Below the pieces are notes generated by a model. It was not told where the DNA came from and ran no database searches. It saw nothing but the letters and a program-made list of their open reading frames with translations. Below are positions 9,328-19,373 of a DNA stretch of 64,000 nt, one piece after another. The translations under genes were made by a program, and so were the position numbers. Source of the stretch: Chloroflexota bacterium (GTDB lineage Bacteria > Chloroflexota > UBA11872); NCBI GenBank assembly GCA_026708035.1, contig JAPOVQ010000010.1, positions 58,468-122,467 of the forward strand, read 5' to 3'. How positions within the stretch are numbered: the first letter of the stretch is position 1; each line of letters begins with the position of its first letter.

Positions 9328-10298
9328 TTATCGACACTCAAGTCCACATCTTGGAGAAGGCCCACGCCAACGATCGTGGCGTTCGGATGCACTACACCTG
9401 GCACCCCATGTCGGCCGAGTTGCTGCTCGACGAGATGGACTACGCCGGCGTGGACAAGTGCTTCTTCATCAGCTACACGGCGGAGGACATCTGGCCGGAC
9501 CTGGGCGACGCCTGGAACGACCCAACCGCCAACCGCATCACCAAGGAGTATTTCCTCGACGCCCTGCCGGGAAACACCGATCGGTTGATCTGGTTCACCG
9601 ATCACATCAATCCCGATCGACCGGGGTATCTCGACCGCATCCGGGAGGACCTCGACGCGGGGGCCGTCGGACTCAAGATCTTTCCGGCCTATCGAGGCCA
9701 CCTGCCGTCCGATCCCGGGCTGCGCAAGGTCTACGAGCTATGCGCCGAGCGCGACGTGCCGATCATCATGGCCTGGGAGCGCTGGAACGACCCGCGCCTG
9801 CGCGCCTGCGTGTCGGACTACCAGGAATTCCTGGATCTATTCGAGCCGGTCGCGCGCGATTTCCCCACGGTCAAATTCCTGCTGACGCATTGGGGCTGCT
9901 TTACCTGGGGGGACTTGTGGCTGGCGAACTGCCGACCGCCGTTCCCGCTGCTTGACCCGTTCGTGCAGCTGCTGAACCGGCACGAGCACCTCTACACGGA
10001 CATCGCCGCCGTCACGATCTTCTTCGGCGACGAGATGGCCTGGACCAACGGCCGCATGGAAGGCCCGGAGTGGGAATACCCCTACGCCAACGGTCTTGCC
10101 CTACTGGAACGACTCGTCAAGGGCGCGGGCGTGGAGCGGGTGATGTGGGGTACGGACTGGCCGTGGACGGACGGCCGCTGCACCTACAAGCAAAACCTCA
10201 CCATGGTCTCCACGCACGCGGACTTCCTGTCGGACGAGGACAAGCGGCTCGTGCTCGGCGTCAACGCGGCAAAGTTTGCCGGGCTGTCAATGGACTGA
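9324..10298 (+). CDS. Amidohydrolase-family (Amidohydro_2-like) TIM-barrel hydrolase
   Basis: Predicted metal-dependent hydrolase of 324 residues. The N-terminal strand reads IIDTQVHI, in which Gln takes the place of the first His of the usual DxHxH motif; the family as I know it includes such QxH variants. FLLTHWGC near residue 190 and MWGTDWPW near residue 274 supply the expected later His and Asp ligands. AGGGAAGG sits just upstream of the ATG, which overlaps the hyuB stop. As the last gene of the import/hydantoinase operon it probably acts on the ring-opened product or a related lactone/amide, by inference from position. Confidence 0.82.
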   Translation: MIIDTQVHILEKAHANDRGVRMHYTWHPMSAELLLDEMDYAGVDKCFFISYTAEDIWPDLGDAWNDPTANRITKEYFLDALPGNTDRLIWFTDHINPDRPGYLDRIREDLDAGAVGLKIFPAYRGHLPSDPGLRKVYELCAERDVPIIMAWERWNDPRLRACVSDYQEFLDLFEPVARDFPTVKFLLTHWGCFTWGDLWLANCRPPFPLLDPFVQLLNRHEHLYTDIAAVTIFFGDEMAWTNGRMEGPEWEYPYANGLALLERLVKGAGVERVMWGTDWPWTDGRCTYKQNLTMVSTHADFLSDEDKRLVLGVNAAKFAGLSMD

Positions 10299-10392
10299 GG
10301 GATGATCGCGGCCGCGGTGGCTCCACGGTCGATGGCCGGTACCGACATAGACGCCAGGGGCCGCTGGTGCTCAGCACGGGAAGACTCGAGGC

Positions 10393-13224
10393 CTACTCGT
10401 CCCCGAACTTGATGGCGGCGTGCGTGCGGATGCCCCACAGCCGCCGCATGGTCACGGCCAGCAGCAACGCGAGCGCGATGCCGAGCACAACGAATAGCTT
10501 GCCCAGGTCATCCCACGCCGTGATGGCCACGAACGGCGGCGTTCTATCCAGGCGCTCCCCGTGAAGCTGCATAAAGGGAGTGAACAGCGCGCCCGTGATG
10601 ATCCCCAGCGCGGTGCCGGCCGCCGTCCCGAGCACCACCAGGAATCCGTGCTCGAACATCATGAGCGCCACCATCTGGCGCCGCGCAATACCCATGGCGC
10701 GCAGAATTCCGAATTCCGGGAGCTGACGCCGGAACGATATGAGGGCGTAGGCCGCCAGGCTGGCCACCGTCAGCAGCACGGAAGTCACAAAGCCTGCCGT
10801 GAGAATCCCGAAAGTCCCGATCCGCGTGGCATCGTCGCGGGCGCTCGCGAGTAGCTCGCGCGCATCGAATGCCTTTGTCACGCGGAATCCCAGCTCTCGC
10901 AAACCGCCTACGAGCTCGCCGGCTCCCACGTCGGGACGCAGTCGCGCCAACACGTTCCACGGTGATTCACCCAAGGACCGTTCCAGGCGCCCGAGGTCCG
11001 CCACCACGAAAAATCCCTCATGGGGAAAGTGGGTGGGGAAGGTGTCGATGACGCCCGCCACAAAGAACCCCAGTTCATCCTTGCCAACATCGACGTTGAC
11101 GGGGTCACCCACTTGCAGATCGGGGAGCTCCGCCAGGAGACGCCGATCGACCAGCAAGGCCCGATCGTCGGCGATCATTGCGTTCATCAGCGCCTCGAGT
11201 GACGCGGGTGCGAAATCGCGGCGCCACCACGCCGTTTGGGCAAACGGACCTGGGTCCACGCCGTAGAGCGTCACCGGGCGTGAGTAGGCCAGCGGTCCAC
11301 CCGACAGCCTGACCACCGCCTCATCACGCCAGAGGCGAGCTGCCCGGTCCACCGCGGGAGCGCCGCCGGCGGTGGCGCCCAGATGCCCCTCGATCGGGGG
11401 CATGTGCCATATCTGCTGGTCGTCGTCGAATTCGCCGTACTCCTCGAAGAAGGCGTCCGCGCCAATTCGGTAATACGCGCTGTCTTCCAGATTGCGGTTG
11501 ATAGTGGCCGCCATCGACGCGCTGAACGTCCCGGTGGCAAAGGTCAACATCAGCAGGATAATCAGGCCCGTGAATGGACCCGCGCGCCGCCCCATCTGCC
11601 GCAGACCCAGAAACAACACCACGCCATCCATGCGCGATCCAGCCCAGGTCAGGCAGCGGACGATCCAGGGGACCAGCCGCAGGAAGACGAGAGCGCCCGC
11701 CAGGATGAAGACCATGGGGATGAGCACCAGCAGAGTTTGTGCGAAGGGTTGGGCCTCGGGACCGAGGTCCGGCAGGGCATCCCAGCTGCGCAGCGTGGCG
11801 TACCCATAGAGAGCCAGCCCCAGCAGCCCGAGGTCCAGAAAGAACCGTTGATAGAACGGCCCGCGCCGGGCCCGCGCGACCTGCTGCCGATGGGTCACGA
11901 TCGATCGACGCGCGGCGCCGATCACCGGCGCCAGCATGGCGAGAATGCCCAGCCCGGCGGTGGCCGCGGCCAGAACATAGTGGCCTGCCGTCAGCTCCAG
12001 TCGCAGGTCGGGCCGATTCGTAAACTCCAGGAAGCCGAGCGTCTTGCCCATCGCCTGGGCGATTCCCATGCCCAGGAAGGGACCCACGGCGATCGCCAGT
12101 CCGGCCAGCGGCAGAGTCTCGAGGAGATAGACGGCGACGACTTGCCGCGTGCTGGCGCCGCGGCTCTTGAGCACGGCGATCTCGGCCCGCTGGCCGTCCA
12201 CAACCATCCCGGTCGAGAGCGCCATGAAATAGAGAACGAGGCCAACGACGGGAGCGCTGAGGACGAACAGGGTGAGCTCGACCGTCGTTCGCTGCCGGTC
12301 CGCGGCGACCAGAATGCGGTCCAGACGCGTTTCCACCCTCGCGTTTGGTGCAACGGTCCCCGCCAGCGGGTCGAGTTGGCGCAACCCGCCGATGATCTGC
12401 TGGTAGTTGGCGGCGCGAATGGCGTCCGGGTCGAAGTTCGAATACCACGTCGCCTCACCGTAGAGGCTGGGTCGAAGGACGAGGAGACCGCTCACGAAGG
12501 CGTCGCGGTCAACAATCACCGCGCCTTGGTCGAAGTCGCCGGGCTCCTTGAACCAGTAGATCGAGGCGGGGTCCGAGGGAACGAATCGCCCCACGATTTC
12601 GACGCGCACGACAAACGTGCCCGTCGCGCGGGCGTCGCTGTGGGTCAGCTCGATGTGATCGCCAAGCAGCAGACCGTGGTCGTCCATGGCGCGCGACGAC
12701 ATCATCCCTTCGAGCAGCGCGAACCGCGCGCCGGTTGCGTCCTGGGCCGTCCGCACCGCATCTGCCGGCATCCGTCCTTCCAGCAGCTCGACGTTGTCGG
12801 CCATCCCCGTCATCGTGGCGAGGAATCCGAAAATGAATGAGGACGGCCGCAGCGGCTCACCAGTCGACGCAAACGCTTCGACGGGCATCCGGTCCGACTC
12901 GAGATAGCTCACCCGTTGGCGTTCGGGCAGTCCGACGCGATCGGCGAGCTGCGTACTCAACACCTCGGAGGCGCGCTGATACCCCTCTCGCCCCATCGCC
13001 GGCTGGCGGGTTCGGCCTTCCGCGTGGCGCACGACGACGCTGGACGCCAGCGGGAGGCGGGCGTGCTCGATCTCGCGTCTGAGCAAGGCATCGCTGAAGC
13101 CCGCGGCAAAGAGCGGCACCGCGGTCACCAGGGCCACGCTGACCCACATGCCCACGGCCACGATCAACATTGCCGGCCCACTGCTCCGCAGGCGCCGGAG
13201 AACAAGCGCCGCGAGCGCCCGCAT
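10393..13224 (-). CDS. FtsX-type ABC transporter permease, two-module
   Basis: Large inner-membrane protein of about 943 residues with two FtsX-like modules. An N-terminal membrane helix (MLIVAVGMWVSVALV) and long extracytoplasmic domain are followed by a membrane block, then a second extracytoplasmic domain and a C-terminal helix block ending in LGIALALLLAVTMRRL. This is the layout of MacB/LolE-like export or mechanotransmission permeases. It lies directly downstream of a lipoprotein adaptor gene and is probably co-transcribed with it. I chose ATG at 13224; a GTG at 13233, two bases past the adaptor stop, is equally possible. No ATPase gene is adjacent, so its motor must be encoded elsewhere. 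Confidence 0.85.
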   Translation of the reverse strand: MRALAALVLRRLRSSGPAMLIVAVGMWVSVALVTAVPLFAAGFSDALLRREIEHARLPLASSVVVRHAEGRTRQPAMGREGYQRASEVLSTQLADRVGLPERQRVSYLESDRMPVEAFASTGEPLRPSSFIFGFLATMTGMADNVELLEGRMPADAVRTAQDATGARFALLEGMMSSRAMDDHGLLLGDHIELTHSDARATGTFVVRVEIVGRFVPSDPASIYWFKEPGDFDQGAVIVDRDAFVSGLLVLRPSLYGEATWYSNFDPDAIRAANYQQIIGGLRQLDPLAGTVAPNARVETRLDRILVAADRQRTTVELTLFVLSAPVVGLVLYFMALSTGMVVDGQRAEIAVLKSRGASTRQVVAVYLLETLPLAGLAIAVGPFLGMGIAQAMGKTLGFLEFTNRPDLRLELTAGHYVLAAATAGLGILAMLAPVIGAARRSIVTHRQQVARARRGPFYQRFFLDLGLLGLALYGYATLRSWDALPDLGPEAQPFAQTLLVLIPMVFILAGALVFLRLVPWIVRCLTWAGSRMDGVVLFLGLRQMGRRAGPFTGLIILLMLTFATGTFSASMAATINRNLEDSAYYRIGADAFFEEYGEFDDDQQIWHMPPIEGHLGATAGGAPAVDRAARLWRDEAVVRLSGGPLAYSRPVTLYGVDPGPFAQTAWWRRDFAPASLEALMNAMIADDRALLVDRRLLAELPDLQVGDPVNVDVGKDELGFFVAGVIDTFPTHFPHEGFFVVADLGRLERSLGESPWNVLARLRPDVGAGELVGGLRELGFRVTKAFDARELLASARDDATRIGTFGILTAGFVTSVLLTVASLAAYALISFRRQLPEFGILRAMGIARRQMVALMMFEHGFLVVLGTAAGTALGIITGALFTPFMQLHGERLDRTPPFVAITAWDDLGKLFVVLGIALALLLAVTMRRLWGIRTHAAIKFGDE

Positions 13225-13235
13225 GAAGGTCACGG

Positions 13236-14849
13236 TCAGTAGGACTCGAAGATGACGGCGCCTTCCTCGACGCCGTCGATGATTTCGATCTCGGAGTCAC
13301 TGCGAATGCCGGTGCGCACCGGCAAGCTGCGCCGCCGCCCGTCGATGAGCGCCTCGACGAACTGGCGCAAGTTCACGGTACGGACGGCCGTGACAGGGAC
13401 CTTCAGCACGCGATCCTTGACCTGCAGGGTGATCGTCATGACCGCGCGCATCCCGATCTCGACGTCCGCATCGGTCCAGTCCGCGGTGATCTTCGCCTCG
13501 TCGACACGTACGGTGCCGCCGCCCGGCGCGCCGATCTCATGCGGCAGCACGGCAACCCGACCTCGGAAGACCACTCCCTCCAGTCCGCCGACGACCACGT
13601 CCACCGCCTGCCCCACCGCAAGCTGGGGCTGATAGCCGCGAGGAACGCCCGCGCGCACCACCAGCGTGCTTGCGTCGGCCATCTCAACGATCGCCTCTCC
13701 GGATTGCACCTGGGTACCCGGCACGCGAGGCACGTACGTCACCACGCCGTCAAACGGTGCCGTGAGTTGATGGTCAGCAGTGGGCGCTCTCAACTCCGCC
13801 AGCTTCGAACGGGCAGCCGCGGCGGCTTCGCGCAGCGTCGCAACCTCGTGAGCCGCTCCGTGTTCGCCATTCTCGATTGCAGCTAGGGATCGCTGGGCGG
13901 CATCGCGCCGGAGAACGGCAGCTTGCCGGAGGGTCCGCGCGTGCTCGATCGTGGCGTCGTCCGCTCCGGCCCGGAGGGCTTCCAACTCGGCTTCGGCGCT
14001 GGCGAGCGACGCCTCCGCGCCCGCCGTCGAGGCCCGCGCGACCTGCAGCGTAGGCGGGCCCTCGGGACGCTCGAGCAGGGAGAGTTCGTAGCGCGCGCCG
14101 GCCAAGGCGAGCGTGACGGCGGCCACGGCCTGCTCGGCCGCTGCCAGCGCTTCGGCGGAAGCCGGCGGGCTCTGCCCCTGCAGGCGCCGAAACTCGTCCT
14201 GAGCGCTCATCTGCCGCAGCTCATGGAATTCAACGTCGGCTCTCGCGGCGTCGATGGCCGCCGGCAGCGTCTCCTCGATGCGGCGCACCTCCGCGTGGCG
14301 ACCTGCAAGCGCAGCCTCTGCCGTGGCAACCGCCGCCTGGGCGGTGGCAAGGCTTGCCGCCGAAGGTCCGGCGAGCAACGTGTCGAGCGCTTGCTGTCGG
14401 GCGAAGACCTGACCCTGGGCCAGCAGAAATGCCTCCTCGGCCGCCGCCTGTTGCTCGAAGAGCTCGGATTCAGCGGCGGTGAGCCGCTGCTCGACGCTTT
14501 CGAGGTTGGCCTGCGCCGCGGTGATGTCGTCCGCTCTGGCGCTGGTGTCCAGCTCCGCCACCACCGCTCCGGCCCGCACCTCGTCGCCCCGCCGCACGTG
14601 GACCACCTTGAGCATCCCTGGGACGTCGAAGGCGAGGGCCGTCTCCAGCTCGGCCGCGACTCGGCCGTCCAGGCGGATGTCTTGCTGGATCCGGCCGCGC
14701 TCAACTTGGACCGTGGGACGGTCCAGGTAACTCGGGGGCGCCGCGATCAGCGCCGGGGCGCTTGATTCACTCTCGGTAAAGAAGTCGCAGCCGGTTACGA
14801 CGAGACTCGCCAGGGCCAAAGCCCCGAGGGCGCGGATGCCATTCCTCAC
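13236..14849 (-). CDS. Lipoprotein periplasmic/membrane-fusion adaptor (HlyD/MacA-like)
   Basis: Adaptor subunit for the FtsX-type permease, about 537 residues. With the GTG at 14849 the protein begins with a short basic region, a hydrophobic helix and the lipobox LVVTGC, so it is probably membrane-anchored by a lipidated Cys. GTG codons at 14858 and 14867 are alternatives. A lipoyl-like half (VHVRRGDEVRAGAVVAELD), a long Ala/Glu-rich coiled coil of about 250 residues, the second lipoyl half (LTAPFDGVVTYV) and beta-barrel domains follow in the usual order. The stop is 2-12 bases before the permease start. Confidence 0.85.
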   Translation of the reverse strand: MRNGIRALGALALASLVVTGCDFFTESESSAPALIAAPPSYLDRPTVQVERGRIQQDIRLDGRVAAELETALAFDVPGMLKVVHVRRGDEVRAGAVVAELDTSARADDITAAQANLESVEQRLTAAESELFEQQAAAEEAFLLAQGQVFARQQALDTLLAGPSAASLATAQAAVATAEAALAGRHAEVRRIEETLPAAIDAARADVEFHELRQMSAQDEFRRLQGQSPPASAEALAAAEQAVAAVTLALAGARYELSLLERPEGPPTLQVARASTAGAEASLASAEAELEALRAGADDATIEHARTLRQAAVLRRDAAQRSLAAIENGEHGAAHEVATLREAAAAARSKLAELRAPTADHQLTAPFDGVVTYVPRVPGTQVQSGEAIVEMADASTLVVRAGVPRGYQPQLAVGQAVDVVVGGLEGVVFRGRVAVLPHEIGAPGGGTVRVDEAKITADWTDADVEIGMRAVMTITLQVKDRVLKVPVTAVRTVNLRQFVEALIDGRRRSLPVRTGIRSDSEIEIIDGVEEGAVIFESY

Positions 14850-15060
14850 GTCGGCCACCCGAGTCACGGACCGCCCGGCAACGCTGCACTCGCCGGTGAA
14901 CTCGATTCTACCGGCAGGCCGGGTCCCAATGGCTGGCGGCAGAGTCCGTGGTATGCACGAACGGAATGTCCCGGCGCCTGGCGGCCCTTCCAGCAAGTAC
15001 TCTCATCGTGCGGATTCCGCATGTCGATCAACGACGGTGCGGATGGGTCTGGAGCCGCTG

Positions 15061-17010
15061 ATGTCGCATCCTGATACGCCGCAGGCTTGGTCGCCGCTGA
15101 CGACGGCCGAGGGCGGCACGGTGACGGCGCTGGCGGCCGGGCCGCCGGGTGCGAGCCGCCAGGTCGTGATCGCTGGAACCCTAGGCGGGCTATTCGTGGG
15201 GCGCGACTGCGGGCATTCATGGGTAAAGGTGGGTGCGCTGGGCGGCCGCTTCATACAGGCGGCTGCCGTCTCGCCCACGTTCGACAGCGATTCCACGCTG
15301 ATTGTCGGCACCGCCGGCTCTGGCGCCTTCCTTTCGGTGGACGGCGGAACGTCGTGGCGTGATCAAGACTTCTGGGGCCAGCGGCCGGACGTCACCGCGC
15401 TGGCGTTCTCGCCCACATACGCAAGCGACGGCATGATCCTGGCCGGGACGAGCCAAGACGGCGTGTACGTCACCACCAATCGTGGGCGCACCTGGAACGC
15501 CGCCAACCTTGGTCTCGCCGATCTATCAGTCAATGCGCTAGCCGCTCACCTCGGGCCTGAGGAGAGCGGATTGCTGTTCGCGGGAACGTCGACCGGCCTG
15601 TATCAATGGGCAGCCGAGGCACGGCAATGGTTCGCCGCGGCCGGGTTTCCGGCCGGCAAACCGGTTCAGGCCATCGACTTCGCACCGAGCCCAAGTGGTG
15701 GTGCGTTGTTCGTGGGAACCGAGGGTGGGGGGCTTTGGCGGTCAATCGACGGCAACGCGTTGCATCGGCTCGAGACCGTGGACGCCGATGCCAGCGTCAA
15801 TGCCATCGCAGTGTCGGCGGACTTCGGCGCCGATGGCACGCTGATGATTGCCACGGCCGAGCGTGGCCTCATGCGGTCGCGCGATCGCGGCGCCTCGTGG
15901 CAGCCGCTGGCGAGTGCTGCGGATGCCAGTTCGGTCCTGGCCCTCACGAGCTGCGTCAGCCCGGACGGCCTGGTGTGGCTGGCCGGTCTGCACGAGCGAG
16001 GCGTCCTGCGTTCGGCGGACGGCGGCGGGTCCTGGCGGCCTTCCAACGTTGGCATGTCGAGCCGACCGGTCCTGGCGCTGGCGTTGTCCCCTGACATTGC
16101 GTCCGACGGCACGCTCCTTGTCGGCACGGCGGCCGAAGGCGTGCTGCGATCCACCGACAGCGGATTGACCTGGTCCTCCGCCAGCGAGGGCCTCGGCGAG
16201 TTGAGCGTCACGTCACTGGTCTGCTCGCCGACGTTCCCGGCCGATCGCCGGGTATGGGCGATCGCTGGAGTTAGTCTCATGGAAAGCCGCGACGGCGGGC
16301 AGGCGTGGGAGCCGGTGGCCGGTCTGCCACGGGACGTCATGCCGCTGAGCCTGGCCGTCGCACCGGATGCACCTGCCGGCCATGCCATCGCGGTTGGGGG
16401 CGCCGACGGGGCGTTGGCGCTATCGCGCGACGGCGGCACGTCGTGGTCGCCGTCGGCTGAGCACTTCGCAGGCCGGAACGTCGTAACGGTGGCGTTTTCT
16501 CCGAACTACGCCTTCGACGGCACACTCTTCGCGGCCACCGCGGGTGAGGGAATGGTTGCGGTGTATCGCTCGACGGATCGCGGCGCCGCGTGGCGTCAGA
16601 TCCTCGAACACGCTGGCGACGGCTGGGTCTCGCTGGCAATTCCACTCACCTATGGCCACAGGGACGACTTCATAGCCGTCGCCACCGGTCGCGCGGTGAT
16701 CACACCAGCTGGGCGCCAGGTGGAGTCCTGGCGCGCGACGCAACTAACCGAAGCCCGCTCGTCCGTCCTCACCGTGAGGGCTTCGGCACGGTTCGCCACG
16801 AACGACACCCTGTATGCCGCCACGAGCCGCGGCGTCTTGCGATCGTCGGACCGCGGCCGCATATGGCGCCGGCTGTCGGCCGGTATGGGAGCGCCGCCAG
16901 TGACCACCTTGACCCTCGCGCCTGACCAAGCCGGCAATGACATGCTGGTCGCCGGAACTCTCCAGGGCAGCGTGTGGCGCCTGCGGGATGCTGAAGCGGC
17001 GCAAGACTAG
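15061..17010 (+). CDS. BNR/Asp-box repeat beta-propeller protein
   Basis: Protein of 649 residues made almost wholly of about eleven Asp-box repeats of the form SxDxGxxW (for example SVDGGTSWRD, STDSGLTWSS, SRDGGTSWSP, STDRGAAWRQ). These fold as sialidase/YCF48-like beta-propellers and are often used for ligand or glycan binding; no catalytic residues can be assigned. The ATG at 15061 has GGAG 9 nt upstream and starts just ahead of the first repeat; earlier in-frame starts exist but the upstream residues look non-coding. No signal peptide is visible from this start. The 3' end overlaps the convergent permease gene by four bases. Confidence 0.8.
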   Translation: MSHPDTPQAWSPLTTAEGGTVTALAAGPPGASRQVVIAGTLGGLFVGRDCGHSWVKVGALGGRFIQAAAVSPTFDSDSTLIVGTAGSGAFLSVDGGTSWRDQDFWGQRPDVTALAFSPTYASDGMILAGTSQDGVYVTTNRGRTWNAANLGLADLSVNALAAHLGPEESGLLFAGTSTGLYQWAAEARQWFAAAGFPAGKPVQAIDFAPSPSGGALFVGTEGGGLWRSIDGNALHRLETVDADASVNAIAVSADFGADGTLMIATAERGLMRSRDRGASWQPLASAADASSVLALTSCVSPDGLVWLAGLHERGVLRSADGGGSWRPSNVGMSSRPVLALALSPDIASDGTLLVGTAAEGVLRSTDSGLTWSSASEGLGELSVTSLVCSPTFPADRRVWAIAGVSLMESRDGGQAWEPVAGLPRDVMPLSLAVAPDAPAGHAIAVGGADGALALSRDGGTSWSPSAEHFAGRNVVTVAFSPNYAFDGTLFAATAGEGMVAVYRSTDRGAAWRQILEHAGDGWVSLAIPLTYGHRDDFIAVATGRAVITPAGRQVESWRATQLTEARSSVLTVRASARFATNDTLYAATSRGVLRSSDRGRIWRRLSAGMGAPPVTTLTLAPDQAGNDMLVAGTLQGSVWRLRDAEAAQD

Positions 17011-18146
17011 GTGTATGGATCGGCTGCGTCGCGCAAGCCGTCACCCATGAAGTTGAACAGCAACACCACCACGATCACAAACAGGCCAGGAATGAGCATC
17101 CAGGGATAGAGGGCGATGCTCCGTACGTTCTGGGCGTCTTGCATCAGGCTTCCCCAGCTCACTGATGGCTCACGAATCCCCAGCCCCAAGAAGCTCAGCG
17201 AAGTCTCGGCGAGAATCATGTTCGGCACCGTCAACGTCAGGCTGACGATCAAATAGCTCATGAATCCGGGAACCATGTGGTCGAAGATCAGCCGCATATG
17301 CCCGGCGCCGGCAACTCTGGCCGCCATCACGTAGTCGTGTTCGCGCAACTCGAGGATCTTGCCCCGCACCACCCGAGCCAGGCCGGCCCAGCCGATGACT
17401 GACAGCACCACCGTGATTGCGAAATAGCGCTGAATGGGCGTCCAGAACGGCGGGATTGCGGCACCGATTGCCATCCACAGCGGGATCGATGGAATCGAGA
17501 TCACGACCTCGATAAACCGTTGAATGAGGATGTCGCTCGTCCCCCCGATATAGCCGGACACCGAGCCGATGACCACGCCGAGCACGAAGCTCAGCAAGAC
17601 CCCGATGAGACCAATGGAAAGGCTGATCCGAGCACCCGCCAGGACACGAGAGAACATATCGCGTCCCAGCCTGTCCGTCCCGAAAAGGAATACCTTTCCA
17701 TCCGCTACACCAAAGAAGTGGAGATCCATCTCCCAAAGGCCCCAGAATTTGTATGGCTCACCGCGTTGAAAGAAGACGATCTTGTTTATCGTGGAAAGAT
17801 CATCTTCGTAGACCCGCTTGAACTCCACCGGATCCAGCTCTGACTTGATTCCATAGACAAACGGTCCCTGGAAGTTGCCTTCGCTATCCCAGAAGTGGAT
17901 GCGGGAAGGCGGTGAGTTCAGGAATCCGTGGTCCGAGGTCTCTTTATATGGAATCCAAAAGTCATAGGTCAGTGCAAAAAAATAGGCAATCGCCAATAGA
18001 CACAGGCTAAACATGCCCAGCCTATGTCGCCGCATTTTGCGCCACATGAGGGTCCATTGGCCGGCCGTGAAGTGGCGTTCCTCGTCGGTGAATTCACGAA
18101 TGTCCGCCCGCTCAGCCGCAACCTCGGTATCCGTCGAGACTCCCAT
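17007..18146 (-). CDS. ABC transporter permease, OppC type with long first periplasmic loop
   Basis: Inner-membrane permease of about 379 residues. The ATG at 18146 is one base past the preceding permease stop; a TTG at 18185 would lengthen it by 13 residues. A cytoplasmic N-terminal stretch of about 45 residues precedes the first helix, then an unusually long periplasmic loop of about 110 residues leads into FGTDRLGRDMFSRVLAGAR. The EAA-type loop (ARVAGAGHMRLIFDHMVPG) is present. It belongs with the OppB-type permease and binding protein encoded just upstream on the same strand. No ATPase gene accompanies the set. Confidence 0.92.
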   Translation of the reverse strand: MGVSTDTEVAAERADIREFTDEERHFTAGQWTLMWRKMRRHRLGMFSLCLLAIAYFFALTYDFWIPYKETSDHGFLNSPPSRIHFWDSEGNFQGPFVYGIKSELDPVEFKRVYEDDLSTINKIVFFQRGEPYKFWGLWEMDLHFFGVADGKVFLFGTDRLGRDMFSRVLAGARISLSIGLIGVLLSFVLGVVIGSVSGYIGGTSDILIQRFIEVVISIPSIPLWMAIGAAIPPFWTPIQRYFAITVVLSVIGWAGLARVVRGKILELREHDYVMAARVAGAGHMRLIFDHMVPGFMSYLIVSLTLTVPNMILAETSLSFLGLGIREPSVSWGSLMQDAQNVRSIALYPWMLIPGLFVIVVVLLFNFMGDGLRDAADPYT

Positions 18147-18147
18147 T

Positions 18148-19158
18148 TCAGACAGCTGTTCGTTCCTGGCGGATTCGAGGGTCAACGACTACCAGCAGCA
18201 CGTCCGAAAGGAGCGTTCCGAAAATCGTGAGCGCGGCCTCAACCATCAGGATGCTGCCCGCCAGGTGCATGTCCTGAACGCGCAATGCGACCAGCAGCAC
18301 CGCTCCGGTCATCGGGATGTTGAGCACGATCGCGGTGATGGCGCTGCCCGAGACAATTGCCGGCAAGGTCCATCCCACGGTGCTGATGATGGGGTTCAAT
18401 GCCAATCGAACCGGATACTTGAACAGGAGTCGTCGTTCGGGAACGCCTTTGGCCCGCGCAGTGATGACGTATTGCTTGCCTAGCTCATCCAAAAGCACGC
18501 CTCGCATCACACGAATAAGCCCGGCCGTTCCTGCGGTGGCAACGACGAACACCGGGACCCAAAGGTGATTGATCATGTCCCACAGTTTCCCAAGGCTCCA
18601 TGGCGCAAGGAGATATTCGGGCGAAAAGAGCCCCCCTGGACTGACACCGAACACTTGAAAGAGGAAATACATAAGCATGAGTGCGATCATGAAGTTTGGG
18701 GTAGCTAGGCCAATGAACCCAACGGCTGTGAATGCGTAATCGCCGAGGCTGTACTGATGAGTGGCTGAATATATGCCAATTGGCACTGCGATCAAATAGG
18801 TCAAGGTGAGAGAAACAGTCGTCACTAGCATCGTCGGGGGTACGACTTCTTGCAGGATCGAGAGGACGGTGCGGCGCGATCCGCCACCGTAGCTGCCGAA
18901 TGAACGTCCCATGTCGCCGCGAATAAACCGCGTGATCCAATTCACATATTGCTCGACTGGCGTTCGGTCTAATCCGTAGTAGATACGAAGGTTTTCGATT
19001 TCGGCTTCGTGGAGGGTCAATCCCTCAGCTTTGAGCGCATTAAGGTGGGTGGTTAGATAGTCACCCGGAGGCAGCTGGATAACGATGAATATCAACGCGC
19101 TCAGAATCCACCAGGCGAGCACCATGTAGCCGATGCGCCGGACGAGGTAGGCCCTCAC
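18148..19158 (-). CDS. ABC transporter permease, OppB type
   Basis: Inner-membrane permease of 336 residues starting with GTG at 19158, preceded by AAGGGAG at a 6-nt spacing. Features are the basic start MRAYLVRRIGYM, LPPGDYLTTH, GLDRTPVEQY and the EAA-type loop ARAKGVPERRLLFKYPVR. It lies one base before the OppC-type gene. Its start codon overlaps the stop of a possible 72-codon reading frame, which would couple it to the upstream part of the operon. Confidence 0.92.
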   Translation of the reverse strand: MRAYLVRRIGYMVLAWWILSALIFIVIQLPPGDYLTTHLNALKAEGLTLHEAEIENLRIYYGLDRTPVEQYVNWITRFIRGDMGRSFGSYGGGSRRTVLSILQEVVPPTMLVTTVSLTLTYLIAVPIGIYSATHQYSLGDYAFTAVGFIGLATPNFMIALMLMYFLFQVFGVSPGGLFSPEYLLAPWSLGKLWDMINHLWVPVFVVATAGTAGLIRVMRGVLLDELGKQYVITARAKGVPERRLLFKYPVRLALNPIISTVGWTLPAIVSGSAITAIVLNIPMTGAVLLVALRVQDMHLAGSILMVEAALTIFGTLLSDVLLVVVDPRIRQERTAV

Positions 19159-19373
19159 GGCGCTCCCTTAGAGCGCCTTACGAAGTCGAGCATGCGGCGC
19201 AGGGGGTTCGGCAGACTGGCGTCGATCCATGCGCCGCGTCTGTACAACCCGGGTCGGAAGCCGAACGACGCCCGGGCAAACGCCCGCCTCAATGGCCGTT
19301 GGCCGGCCATAGGCAGCGCCGCTTGAGATCGGCGATTCCTATACCGCCCCTGGGGATCGATCACGCCGCTCAT
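19155..19373 (-). CDS. Possible small basic protein between binding protein and permease
   Basis: A 72-codon frame from ATG 19373 (GGGGGG upstream) whose TGA overlaps the GTG of the OppB permease. The product is Arg-rich and mostly without hydrophobic segments; I recognise no family. It could simply be a coupling leader, or chance open frame in high-GC DNA. The stop/start overlap with the permease is the only argument for reality. Confidence 0.3.
   Translation of the reverse strand: MSGVIDPQGRYRNRRSQAALPMAGQRPLRRAFARASFGFRPGLYRRGAWIDASLPNPLRRMLDFVRRSKGAP

Noticed and set aside
11383..12840. Long plus-strand frame opposite the FtsX-type permease
   Set aside because: Low-complexity Gln/Arg/Glu-rich translation, no start signal, antisense to a convincing membrane protein.
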